In this document: positions 27,203 to 34,731 of the stretch, piece after piece | How positions within the stretch are numbered: the first letter of the stretch is position 1 | Layout of the letters: each line of letters opens with the position of its first letter | Translations under genes and position numbers: made by a program | The notes under the pieces: generated by a model | The model's database searches: none | Told to the model about the DNA's origin: nothing | Seen by the model: the letters and a program-made list of their open reading frames with translations, nothing else | Source of the DNA: Parasphingorhabdus sp. | GTDB lineage: Bacteria > Pseudomonadota > Alphaproteobacteria > Sphingomonadales > Sphingomonadaceae | Reading direction: 5' to 3' | NCBI GenBank assembly: GCA_030373505.1 | Contig: JAUCYS010000009.1 | Coordinates: forward strand, 90,796-154,795 | DNA: 64,000 nt

Positions 27203-27235
27203 GGTGGAGCGGATGGATATACCGTCCGCTCCACC
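27203..27235 (+). repeat. Strong hairpin, 11-bp arms plus inner pairs
   Basis: GGTGGAGCGGA (27203-27213) pairs perfectly with 27225-27235; a G-T and two G-C pairs extend the stem inward to a five-base ATATA loop. There is no U tract after it, so it is not a standard terminator. It lies 53 bases before the ATG at 27289. Confidence 0.6.
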
Positions 27236-27288
27236 TCCGGACAGAGGCCCTAGAGTCTGGCGCTTGCGACTTAGTTGTGGGATGCGTT

Positions 27289-27660
27289 ATGCAGTCAATT
27301 GGTTTGGCATCGTGGAACAGGAAAGCCGATTATTTTCGGTCTATTATCTGTTCCTGCATCGTGCCCTTACCCATCCTGATTATCATGATCATCGGCATAT
27401 CGCCTGCACTAAAGTCAGAAGCCTTCGCGACCGGCACGGCAGGGCAGGCGCCACAGGGTCGCGCCACCGCCGTAGCAAGCGCGCAGATCGTCAAGCCATT
27501 TCCGATGGATTCGGGATCGCAGGCTGGAAATGACGCACACAGTTCAGCGATTACGGGTTTGCGCCGCACCACCATACGTAGCTGTGCATCCATTCTTGGA
27601 AAGGACAGCAATCAGCTTGCCAGAGCCTCCTGCGAACTCCGCCTGATCGAAATGCAATGA
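27289..27660 (+). CDS. Small exported protein of unknown function
   Basis: A 123-residue protein with a long N-region and hydrophobic signal segment (about 18-40) ending ALKSEAFA. The mature part has ATAVASAQIVKPFPM, a pattern I associate with small secreted proteins common in sphingomonads, and a short C terminus ending LRLIEMQ. I cannot assign a function. No strong Shine-Dalgarno precedes the ATG. It is followed after 36 bases by a DUF11-like exported protein and then by a PilZ protein, so it may be the first gene of a three-gene operon whose leader has two hairpins. Confidence 0.5.
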   Translation: MQSIGLASWNRKADYFRSIICSCIVPLPILIIMIIGISPALKSEAFATGTAGQAPQGRATAVASAQIVKPFPMDSGSQAGNDAHSSAITGLRRTTIRSCASILGKDSNQLARASCELRLIEMQ

Positions 27661-27696
27661 ATGGCGTTTCAAGGAATATAAGAGGATTCAATCGGA

Positions 27697-28347
27697 ATGA
27701 ACCATCCCATGAACGAGTCCCGACAGGAGAATATGATGTCGGCATCATATTTGAAATATAAGACGTTGGTGGCTTCCGAAACCCGGTGCGTCGATCTGCT
27801 GCCGTCCCGACCGGCCGTTATGTTCGGTCTGATTGGGGCGCTGCTCATTGCGGTTCCTCTGCCGGCGTTTGCGGAATCGGGGTCGAGCGACAACATCTCC
27901 ATCGCCCTTTCCAGCAGTGTGGTCGGCAATCCGATAGGGCAGGATGGTGTGTCCAACACCGCCGCAGGCGCGATCGTCGATTTCTCTGTTGTTGTCAAAG
28001 GGCCAACCGAACGCGGTGCGCCGGCCACATCTTTCGGGATCAGCGACAAGGTGCCCGAACATCTTTCGCTTTTTGTGGGCGACTTGCAAGGGAGTGGCAG
28101 TGGGCCAGCTGCATTCACCGACCATGACAGCGGTTTGCAATTCAGTTTTGAGGGACTTTCCAACGCCAATGATTCGGTCGAATTCTCCAGCGATGGAGGT
28201 GCAACATTCGACTATATTCCCGTCCCGGATGCAGACGGGTTCGATGCGAATGTGACGCATGTCAGATTCCTGCCGCGCGGTGCTCTTCTTGCGACGACCG
28301 GCCCGAAGGAGCGGTTTTCCTTACGTTACAGAATGAAGGTCAAATAA
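27697..28347 (+). CDS. Exported DUF11-like beta-sandwich protein
   Basis: The 216-residue product has a hydrophobic signal segment at about 42-60 ending PLPAFAES, then one domain with the DUF11/conserved-repeat pattern: GAIVDFSVVVKG, SDKVPEHLSLFVGDL, GSGPAAFTD, VEFSSDGGATF, VPDADGFDANVTHVRF. Such domains build cell-surface or adhesive proteins, usually in many copies; a single copy is small. The long N-region suggests the real start may be ATG 27733 or 27736, which follow AGGAG. Its stop is one base before the next ATG. Confidence 0.65.
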   Translation: MNHPMNESRQENMMSASYLKYKTLVASETRCVDLLPSRPAVMFGLIGALLIAVPLPAFAESGSSDNISIALSSSVVGNPIGQDGVSNTAAGAIVDFSVVVKGPTERGAPATSFGISDKVPEHLSLFVGDLQGSGSGPAAFTDHDSGLQFSFEGLSNANDSVEFSSDGGATFDYIPVPDADGFDANVTHVRFLPRGALLATTGPKERFSLRYRMKVK

Positions 28348-28348
28348 G

Positions 28349-29272
28349 ATGATGAATATGATCGGATCTGGTGTTTCACCCGCTATGGCGATGGACGATG
28401 TTAACAGCGAGGAAGACCGCCGAAAGCAAGACCGGCATATCGCGATGCTCCGGCTCGCCAAGATCAAGACCGAATCCGGCGAAGGTTGGGGTTTTATCAA
28501 GAATCTCTCGGCCACCGGAATGATGGTGGAAGTGCATCCCAATTTTGAATTGGGAGACAGTGTTTCTGCACTTTTGACCGAAGATCAGGAACTGACGGGG
28601 ACGGTACGCTGGCGGAAAAAGGCGTTGGCCGGCGTCGAGTTCTTCTCACCCATCGATATCGCCAAGGTGCTTGCGAAACCTTGTGATTCCAAGCACGGTC
28701 GGGTTTCCCGCCTTCCCCGTATCGAGATGAAGCATCCGATCAACCTCTATCTGGGATCGCGATTAATTCATGCGGACATTCGTGACATTTCGCCCGCAGG
28801 CATTTGCGTGGCGACCGATGTCACATTCGAGATCGGCAAAAAGTTGCGCCTTTCTGTCCCGGATTTGCTGGACATCCACGGTACCGTGCGGTGGCAATCT
28901 GCAGATCGGGTGGGAATCGCGTTTTCCGAAAGGCTTCCGCTGGATGACCTGATGGTATGGCTGTCCACCTTCTACCGTTCGGCGAGAATGGACTCCAATG
29001 AACTGGCGGTTCTTAACGAAGCTTCTGGGGCCGATGATCTGGCGGTAAATTCCCGTCCTTTGCAGGTTATCGGACATGACGACCTCGGGAAGGAAATATT
29101 GATCGATACGATGAATACAGCGACCGAGGCTTTGACCCAGTTTAAAGCCACCTCGAAATTTTTCTACCGGGTGAGCATCAGGAATGCCGACGATGTGGAG
29201 CTGTCGATAGGCGCTATTGTCCTGGCCGCATTTGATGAGGAACGGGCAGCGGCCGGGAAAGAGATTCTCTGA
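28349..29272 (+). CDS. Double PilZ-domain protein
   Basis: A 307-residue cytoplasmic protein with two PilZ-like domains in tandem. The first has EDRRKQDRH near 22-30 (RxxxR c-di-GMP arm) and NLSATG near 53-58, the second GRVSRLPRIEM near 116-126 and DISPAG near 145-150. Each ends in a GTVRW strand (about 87 and 177). The last 100 residues are unrecognised, perhaps an effector part. PilZ domains sense c-di-GMP. It follows directly on the exported DUF11-like gene, so c-di-GMP may control a surface property through these genes; this is inference. Confidence 0.7.
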   Translation: MMNMIGSGVSPAMAMDDVNSEEDRRKQDRHIAMLRLAKIKTESGEGWGFIKNLSATGMMVEVHPNFELGDSVSALLTEDQELTGTVRWRKKALAGVEFFSPIDIAKVLAKPCDSKHGRVSRLPRIEMKHPINLYLGSRLIHADIRDISPAGICVATDVTFEIGKKLRLSVPDLLDIHGTVRWQSADRVGIAFSERLPLDDLMVWLSTFYRSARMDSNELAVLNEASGADDLAVNSRPLQVIGHDDLGKEILIDTMNTATEALTQFKATSKFFYRVSIRNADDVELSIGAIVLAAFDEERAAAGKEIL

Positions 29273-29693
29273 CCGGTTTGTCGCTCGGTCTGGTTCGAAC
29301 GAGCAACAGCATTGGAAATTGCCGCGAACAGGGGGACTTTTGTCCTTTGCTGACTCGTCGAAAATGAAAACTGATATTTCGCCTGCACCGCCAGCTAAAT
29401 TTCTTGCGCGCCGGCCTTTTTGGGCAAGGGCTCAATCCAAGTTTGCTGCATGACGGCCGCGTCTGCTGCATCCGGGCGCGCGGTTACACTACCAACCTGA
29501 CGGGCCGGACTTTCTGCATAATCTGCAACTTGCCTGCATTCGGAGCAGAATCCACATTTTACCCAGAATTTGCCGGTTGAATCATTTGCTATTCCGCGAA
29601 TATGTTACGATATGTTACAAGTTGCTCGGGCGCGAGTGAACTGGGAGGCTGACGTCAACCAAAGACGTTCCAGATAAGGACAGTAGCCAACAG
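29273..29693. other. Intergenic region, 421 bp
   Basis: No gene seen. A GGAC-TTTT-GTCC mini-hairpin followed by TTTG (near 29330-29345) may end the PilZ transcript. A tandem 10-bp direct repeat lies at 29601-29620, 74 bases before the next start. The minus-strand frames here have no protein-like character. Confidence 0.45.
29601..29620. promoter_or_regulatory. Tandem 10-bp direct repeat TATGTTACRA
   Basis: Two copies of TATGTTACRA lie back to back, a spacing of about one helical turn, upstream of the first TPR membrane protein. Such arrays bind regulators as direct repeats. I did not find the same repeat in front of the second TPR gene. Confidence 0.35.
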
Positions 29694-31421
29694 ATGGATG
29701 ATGCCGACGCCCTGCAACTGTGTCTGGAACGCGACCGGCTGTTGAGTGACCCCGAATTTGCGCGTTCTCCCATCATGTGCAAATTGCTGCGATTCCTGGT
29801 GGATTATAAATTGTCCGGCAACAGCGTCCCGTTGAAAAGCTATATTATCGCTACAGATGCGCTTGGTCGGAATGAAAATTTTGACCCAAAGACAGACAGT
29901 TATCCGCGAGTCCAGATGGTCCGATTGCGTCGGATGCTTGACAATTTCTACTTGCGCAACGGTGGCGAAAATCGACTGGTCATCGCTCCCAACCAATATG
30001 CAATCGCATTGGAACCCAATCGACCAAGCACGGTCGACACCAATGACCTGATGGGCGAATCCGACGATTCTGAGGTCCGAGAATCAGCTGAGTTTCCACC
30101 TATGGATGCGATGGGAGAGGGGAGGGTGCTCGATCATCGACGGGACGCGCGCCGACCACTTGCCCGGGTTCTAGTGGGGATAATCCTGGCCATGCTGACA
30201 GGTGCTGCCGCCTATCTGCTCTGGCTTGATCGAGACGCTGGCCAAGATGGCAGGGAAATTGCCTATCCCGGAGTCGTGCTCGATTTGCCGACGGCTGCTG
30301 TCGGTACGCGGGAAGATGAGCTTTCCGAATCGATCGGCAATCATCTGGTTGGCCGGTTGAAGGGTTTTGGGGGGATAAGGGTCTTTGATATCCAGGCCGG
30401 TCCGCCCGAAAGATCCGGCTATCTCATCAAGGTGCGCTTCCTGAATCCGAAGGCCGATAAGGTGGAGTTGCGCCTGCTGACTCGCGATAGCGGCGAGATT
30501 TTATGGTCGACAGAAATCGACACGTCGAATGCAGCGACCTGGAAGCTGGAACTGGACAGGGCCATTGTCTCTCTGGTGGGCAATTATGGGGAAATTGCCC
30601 AGTCAGAACTGTCGAAGGTGGGAAATGACTTTTCCGCCGGCTACCCCTGTCTGCTGCAATTTGATCTATATATCCGCTATCGCGAACAGGAGAAATTGAA
30701 ACCGCTGCGCAAATGTTTGAGACAGTCGGTAAAACGCTTTCCGAATGATGCCCATCTTTTGAGTGTCGCGGCTTTTGCACGAAATATGGCAGAACAATCC
30801 GAGCCCGACATAAGGGGCAAGGGGCTCGGGATGGTTCTGGCGCGAAAAGCCGAGGTGATTGATCACGATAGTGCAGCGGCCAATTTTGCTATTGCGCAGT
30901 CCGCTTTCTTTGCGGGTGATTGTGCCACCGGCGTGGCCTGGGGTAAAAAAGCACTTGCGCTGAATCCTCTAAATTCCCGGATATCAGGATATCTCGGACT
31001 TTATATGATCGCCTGCGATTTGCCAGAAGGCGAGAGCTATGCAGTTCGCGCTCTCGAATTCGATCCCAACGTCGACTTGACGATCGCCGGCGCGGTCGCG
31101 TTCCAGATGCTCAAACGCGGCGATGCTGTCTCGGCCCGGGACCTCTCCGCCAGATATATGGCCTCGTCGCTCAGGGACGAGCCGGCGTTGGAGCTGACCT
31201 ATATTCTGTCATCCGCGATGCTAAAAGATCTGACAGAGGCCCGGCGAGCTTGGAAAATTCTCGCCGAGCGTTATGGCCTGTCGGAATCGGCTCCGCCTCG
31301 TGAAGTGCTGAGTCGATGGATCTCCAGTCCGGTATTGCTCAACGAAGTGATGCAGTTGGCAGATCAGACGGGCTTGTTCCATCAATTTCCCGACAATTCC
31401 AAAGTCAAGCCGAGCCGCTGA
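29694..31421 (+). CDS. Membrane TPR protein with adenylate-cyclase-associated N-terminal domain (paralogue 1)
   Basis: The 575-residue protein has three parts: a cytoplasmic N-terminal domain (about 1-110) with the pattern LLRFLVDYKL ... FDPKTDSYPRVQMVRLRRML, which is known at the N terminus of TPR proteins often annotated as adenylate cyclase-like; one membrane span (157-177); and an outer part with TPR-like helices from about 330 to the end. There is no cyclase domain. Its role is unknown; a membrane sensor or assembly scaffold is likely. A paralogue of the same architecture lies at 32235-33908, with a PAS protein between. Confidence 0.6.
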   Translation: MDDADALQLCLERDRLLSDPEFARSPIMCKLLRFLVDYKLSGNSVPLKSYIIATDALGRNENFDPKTDSYPRVQMVRLRRMLDNFYLRNGGENRLVIAPNQYAIALEPNRPSTVDTNDLMGESDDSEVRESAEFPPMDAMGEGRVLDHRRDARRPLARVLVGIILAMLTGAAAYLLWLDRDAGQDGREIAYPGVVLDLPTAAVGTREDELSESIGNHLVGRLKGFGGIRVFDIQAGPPERSGYLIKVRFLNPKADKVELRLLTRDSGEILWSTEIDTSNAATWKLELDRAIVSLVGNYGEIAQSELSKVGNDFSAGYPCLLQFDLYIRYREQEKLKPLRKCLRQSVKRFPNDAHLLSVAAFARNMAEQSEPDIRGKGLGMVLARKAEVIDHDSAAANFAIAQSAFFAGDCATGVAWGKKALALNPLNSRISGYLGLYMIACDLPEGESYAVRALEFDPNVDLTIAGAVAFQMLKRGDAVSARDLSARYMASSLRDEPALELTYILSSAMLKDLTEARRAWKILAERYGLSESAPPREVLSRWISSPVLLNEVMQLADQTGLFHQFPDNSKVKPSR

Positions 31422-31605
31422 AGGATCCGCTGAGCTCTGTCCCTGCCTTTTTCGTCCCGAAAGCAATCGCCTTTCATATGTAAATCGAAGTAACACGTCA
31501 TTGTTAACGTAATAAATTAAGCGCTATTATGCTGTTAATTTACTAGTATATTTTTACTACATTGGCTTATAGGACATCGCATTCCAGGGGGGATGCAGGG
31601 ACGCG

Positions 31606-32115
31606 TTGGTCATTATGCTATTGGATTATTTGTTTTATTTTCTAATTTTTACATTAGCGAGCGCTGCTGGATATTTGGCCTTTCGACTAAGGAAGCTGCA
31701 ATCCGAATTGCGGGACGTGAGGCTTGAGCTGGATCGCTGCCAGTTGACGCTCGAGATTTCTGAGGATGTTGGCCGGTTCGGATCCTGGCATCTGGATGCA
31801 AAAACCAATGCCGTAAAATGGTCAGACTATATTTTCGACATGCACGAGCGTCGCCATTCGCTCGGCCACCCTCCGATAGAAGCTGCTGTTCATTATTATC
31901 ATCCGGATGATCGCGAGATGGTAAAGACGGTGGTGGCGCGGGCGCTGAAAGACGGCGACGACTTTGAATTCCGGGCGCGGGTCCTGACAGAAAATAGCCG
32001 TGAACTTCCCGTGCTGGCCCGAGGTACCTGCCAGATTGGAGGAGATGGTGACGTTCTCGGAATCTTCGGCTGTTTTGTCGATCTGAGCACACCCGAGGAT
32101 CGAAAATTCGGATGA
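31606..32115 (+). CDS. Membrane-anchored single PAS-domain protein
   Basis: The 169-residue product has an N-terminal membrane span (about 5-24), a short coiled-coil region, and one PAS_3-type domain (about 45-160: FGSWHLDAKTNAVKWSDYIF, HPDDREMV, DGDFEFRARV replaced by DGDDFEFRARV, GIFGCFVDLS). No output domain follows, so it must pass its signal to another protein. The start is unclear: TTG 31606 is close to GCAGGGA, while ATG 31615 is better as a codon but 13 bases away. It lies between two paralogous TPR membrane proteins, possible partners. Confidence 0.65.
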   Translation: MVIMLLDYLFYFLIFTLASAAGYLAFRLRKLQSELRDVRLELDRCQLTLEISEDVGRFGSWHLDAKTNAVKWSDYIFDMHERRHSLGHPPIEAAVHYYHPDDREMVKTVVARALKDGDDFEFRARVLTENSRELPVLARGTCQIGGDGDVLGIFGCFVDLSTPEDRKFG

Positions 32116-32234
32116 CCTGAGAAAATCGGCGACTGTCAGGCAACTATCTCCATGGTTGTGGGTTGATAAGATTCGTTTGCTGCCACTGTTTATCACAGGT
32201 AGCATGTTGGAGACCGCAACCTATTGGGGGAAAC

Positions 32235-33908
32235 TTGAAAATTCTGACGGAAGCAGAAAAGCTTCAATATTGTTTGGAGCGTGACCGGCTGCTCTGCAGT
32301 ACGGAATTTGCGCGCTCTCCGACGATGAGCAAGCTTCTCCGCTTTCTGGTGGATCACAAATTGTCTGACGACGGCAAGCCCCTGACCGCTTATACCGTTG
32401 CGGTTGATGGTCTTGGCCGCGACGATAGTTTTGATACGCAAATCGACAGCTATCCGCGAGTCCAGGTCGGTCGTCTGCGGCGTATGCTTGATCATTTTTA
32501 TTTGCGAGAAAAGAGCGAAGACCGGCTTTTCATACCCTATCAGCATTATGAAATCATTCTCGGCAAGAATGATTCGGCAGACGATCATGCAGCGGCTCCG
32601 GTTGTTTCCATTTTGCCCGAGGGCCAATCCAGCGCAGCGCCGGGCGAGACTGGCAAACCGGCCAACGAATATTCAAGGGGTGCGAAGTCCATCGCACGGG
32701 GCTATCTGCTGGCGGCCGTTGGGGCCCTGACGCTGCTTGCCATAGCCGCCCTTTTCTATCTGCCGGACAGCGACGGCGAGTCCGCAGCTACAGTTACTTA
32801 TCCTTCTGTCATCGTGAAAACCGCTGAAGGCATGACCAGTGCTTCATCCCGATCCAGAATGGAAATGACGCAAAGCTATCTTATAGGAGCGCTGGAAAAA
32901 TTCGATCAGCTGCGGGTTTTTGATGAAGACGCGGCTCCGACAGGTCAGTCACAATATCTGCTTGAGACCTCGGTAATGGACGATCCAGCTGACCGGATCA
33001 ATCTGCGCCTTGTCGCTGCGGACAGCAGGGAAGTCATCTGGTCGGGTCAAGCCGAGATGACGGCGCGGGAAGCGGACCTAGACAAAGCCGTCGTGGAGAT
33101 CGCTGGCTCTTATGGCGAAATTGCGCAGCATGAATTGTCCAGATATCGCGGCGACTTCATGCCCGGCTATCCGTGCCTGCTGCAGTTTCACCAATATATG
33201 CGGCATCGCGATACCCAGAATCTGGAGCCGGTTTTGGCCTGTATGGACCGATCTGCCCGCAAGTTTCCGAATGATGTCTATTTGATGAGTATGCTGGCGA
33301 TCGCCAAAAATCTCGGAGAAACACAAAACGCTGAAAAAACAACGGTCGTTCCGGGCAAAGAGTTTGCCTTGCGGGCCGCAAAACTGGACGGGACCAGCGC
33401 GTCAGCGGTATTCGCAGTGGCACAAAGCGCATTTTTTGAAGGCGATTGCCGCCGAGGCGTTTCATGGGGTGAACGGGCTGTCAGCCTTAATCCGTTGAAT
33501 TCCCGGATCATGGGCTATCTGGGCATATATATGCTGGCCTGCAAGATTCCGGAAGGAGAGGCCTATGTCACCCGGGCCCTGGATATGGATGCCAATGTGG
33601 ATGTCGATGTCGCAGCCACTGTCGCTCTGCAAAAACTGCGACGCGGAGATGTAAAGGCCGCGCAGGAATTATCGTCAAAATATATGGATTTTGTACCCGG
33701 CACGGCAGTGGGACTGGAAATAAGCTATATATTGGCATCGGCGGGTCTCGACGAAAAAGAGGAAGCGCGGAGAGCCTGGCGGGTATTGGCAGAGCGATCA
33801 GGTTTCGAGGAAAACGCCGCGCCCCGAAAAGTGCTGACCAAATTCATATCCAACCCGGCGCTTGTGAGCGAGTTGGAGACGGACTTTGACAAGGCTGATC
33901 TATACTAG
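32235..33908 (+). CDS. Membrane TPR protein with adenylate-cyclase-associated N-terminal domain (paralogue 2)
   Basis: A 557-residue paralogue of the protein at 29694-31421. It has the same N-terminal domain (LLRFLVDHKL ... DSYPRVQVGRLRRML, residues 34-85), one membrane span (155-176) and a TPR-like outer region from about 300. Shared stretches such as SAFFxGDC and SLNPLNSRI in the TPR part show a duplication. I chose the TTG at 32235 because GGGGG lies five bases before it and it gives the same N terminus as the paralogue; the frame runs back to 32163. Confidence 0.6.
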   Translation: MKILTEAEKLQYCLERDRLLCSTEFARSPTMSKLLRFLVDHKLSDDGKPLTAYTVAVDGLGRDDSFDTQIDSYPRVQVGRLRRMLDHFYLREKSEDRLFIPYQHYEIILGKNDSADDHAAAPVVSILPEGQSSAAPGETGKPANEYSRGAKSIARGYLLAAVGALTLLAIAALFYLPDSDGESAATVTYPSVIVKTAEGMTSASSRSRMEMTQSYLIGALEKFDQLRVFDEDAAPTGQSQYLLETSVMDDPADRINLRLVAADSREVIWSGQAEMTAREADLDKAVVEIAGSYGEIAQHELSRYRGDFMPGYPCLLQFHQYMRHRDTQNLEPVLACMDRSARKFPNDVYLMSMLAIAKNLGETQNAEKTTVVPGKEFALRAAKLDGTSASAVFAVAQSAFFEGDCRRGVSWGERAVSLNPLNSRIMGYLGIYMLACKIPEGEAYVTRALDMDANVDVDVAATVALQKLRRGDVKAAQELSSKYMDFVPGTAVGLEISYILASAGLDEKEEARRAWRVLAERSGFEENAAPRKVLTKFISNPALVSELETDFDKADLY

Positions 33909-34065
33909 AATTTGGCGACGGATTGTTCGTTGCGATCCAGGGCAACGGCTTCCGGTGCATAGGTATTATTGCTTAGGGAAGACCACTGATTCAGCGGGGA
34001 AAATGCAATCCCTATCTTTCGACGCGTGGGGCATATGATTCGCAACTCAAGCTGAGGAAATAGTG

Positions 34066-34581
34066 ATGAGCAAGAAAAAAGCCAATGTTCCTGTTGAAGC
34101 AAAATCGCCCAGACGGTCGTTCAGTCCTGTGATTGCCGGCGATGTTCTGGCCCCGTTTTCGCGATTGCGCGACGAGTTTGACCGGATGTTCGACGACACT
34201 CCGGGCAATGCATTCGGATCCCGGTGGATGCAGAAATTCCACGAGAACGCATCGCCTGTTGTGGAACTACGCGACAAGAAAGATGAATATGAACTGGTGG
34301 CCGAAGTCCCCGGCATGAGCAGCGAAGATATCGAGATAAAACTGTCTGACGGCATGTTGCGGATAGCCGGTGAAAAATCGGAAAGCCATGACGAAGAGGG
34401 AGAAAGCTTCATGTTCTCCGAACGGCATTACGGCAGTTTTGAACGGGCCATAAAATTGCCGAATGGCATCGATCACGAAAAGATCAACGCCGAAACGAAA
34501 GACGGGCTGTTGACCATCCATATTCCAAAAAGCGCAGAAGCTCGTCAAAAAGAAAGAAAAATTCCAATCAACACCGGCTGA
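34066..34581 (+). CDS. Small heat shock protein, Hsp20 family
   Basis: A 171-residue ATP-independent holdase. The alpha-crystallin domain spans about 63-160: VVELRDKKDEYELVAEVPGMSSEDIEI at its start, LRIAGEKSESHDEE, FERAIKLP, and the closing DGLLTIHIPKSAEA; a basic tail with an I-P-I end (KIPINTG) follows, the motif that docks in the neighbouring subunit. GAGGAAATAG precedes GTG/ATG at 34063/34066. A strong terminator follows the gene, so it is probably a single transcription unit. Confidence 0.92.
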   Translation: MSKKKANVPVEAKSPRRSFSPVIAGDVLAPFSRLRDEFDRMFDDTPGNAFGSRWMQKFHENASPVVELRDKKDEYELVAEVPGMSSEDIEIKLSDGMLRIAGEKSESHDEEGESFMFSERHYGSFERAIKLPNGIDHEKINAETKDGLLTIHIPKSAEARQKERKIPINTG

Positions 34582-34595
34582 TAAAACTTGCCGGA

Positions 34596-34670
34596 TAGCG
34601 GGTCACATGGCGCTGTTCCTCGCCCCATCCCCCTGCACGGGAAATGCCATGTGGTCCGCTACCCTTTTTT
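34596..34670 (+). terminator. Rho-independent terminator of the Hsp20 gene
   Basis: The arms 34596-34611 and 34646-34661 form a 16-pair stem, 14 Watson-Crick and two adjacent G-U pairs, around a 34-base loop; ACCC and then six T residues (34665-34670) follow. On the opposite strand the two wobble positions become A-C mismatches, so the structure suits plus-strand RNA only. Confidence 0.75.
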
Positions 34671-34731
34671 GCCTCTAGGGTCCGAAATGCAGGGCTGTAG
34701 AGCTGATCGGGCGACTAACAGAGCCTTTCTA

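Larger units (their letters stand above)
26651..27288. other. Long intergenic region rich in dyads, 638 bp
   Basis: No credible ORF. It holds a TTACCC/GGGTAA dyad (26901-26919), two GTTAAC palindromes exactly 21 bases apart (26936-26963), a GTAAC/GTTAC dyad near 27030-27045, and two tandem strong hairpins (27163-27235). The AT-rich part around 26920-27015 probably holds a promoter for the genes to the right. A noncoding RNA is possible but unproven. Confidence 0.5.

Noticed and set aside
27120..27533. 137-codon frame overlapping the small exported protein
   Set aside because: It runs through the two hairpins and has no signal peptide or protein-like pattern; the frame starting at 27289 has both a signal segment and a recognisable mature part.
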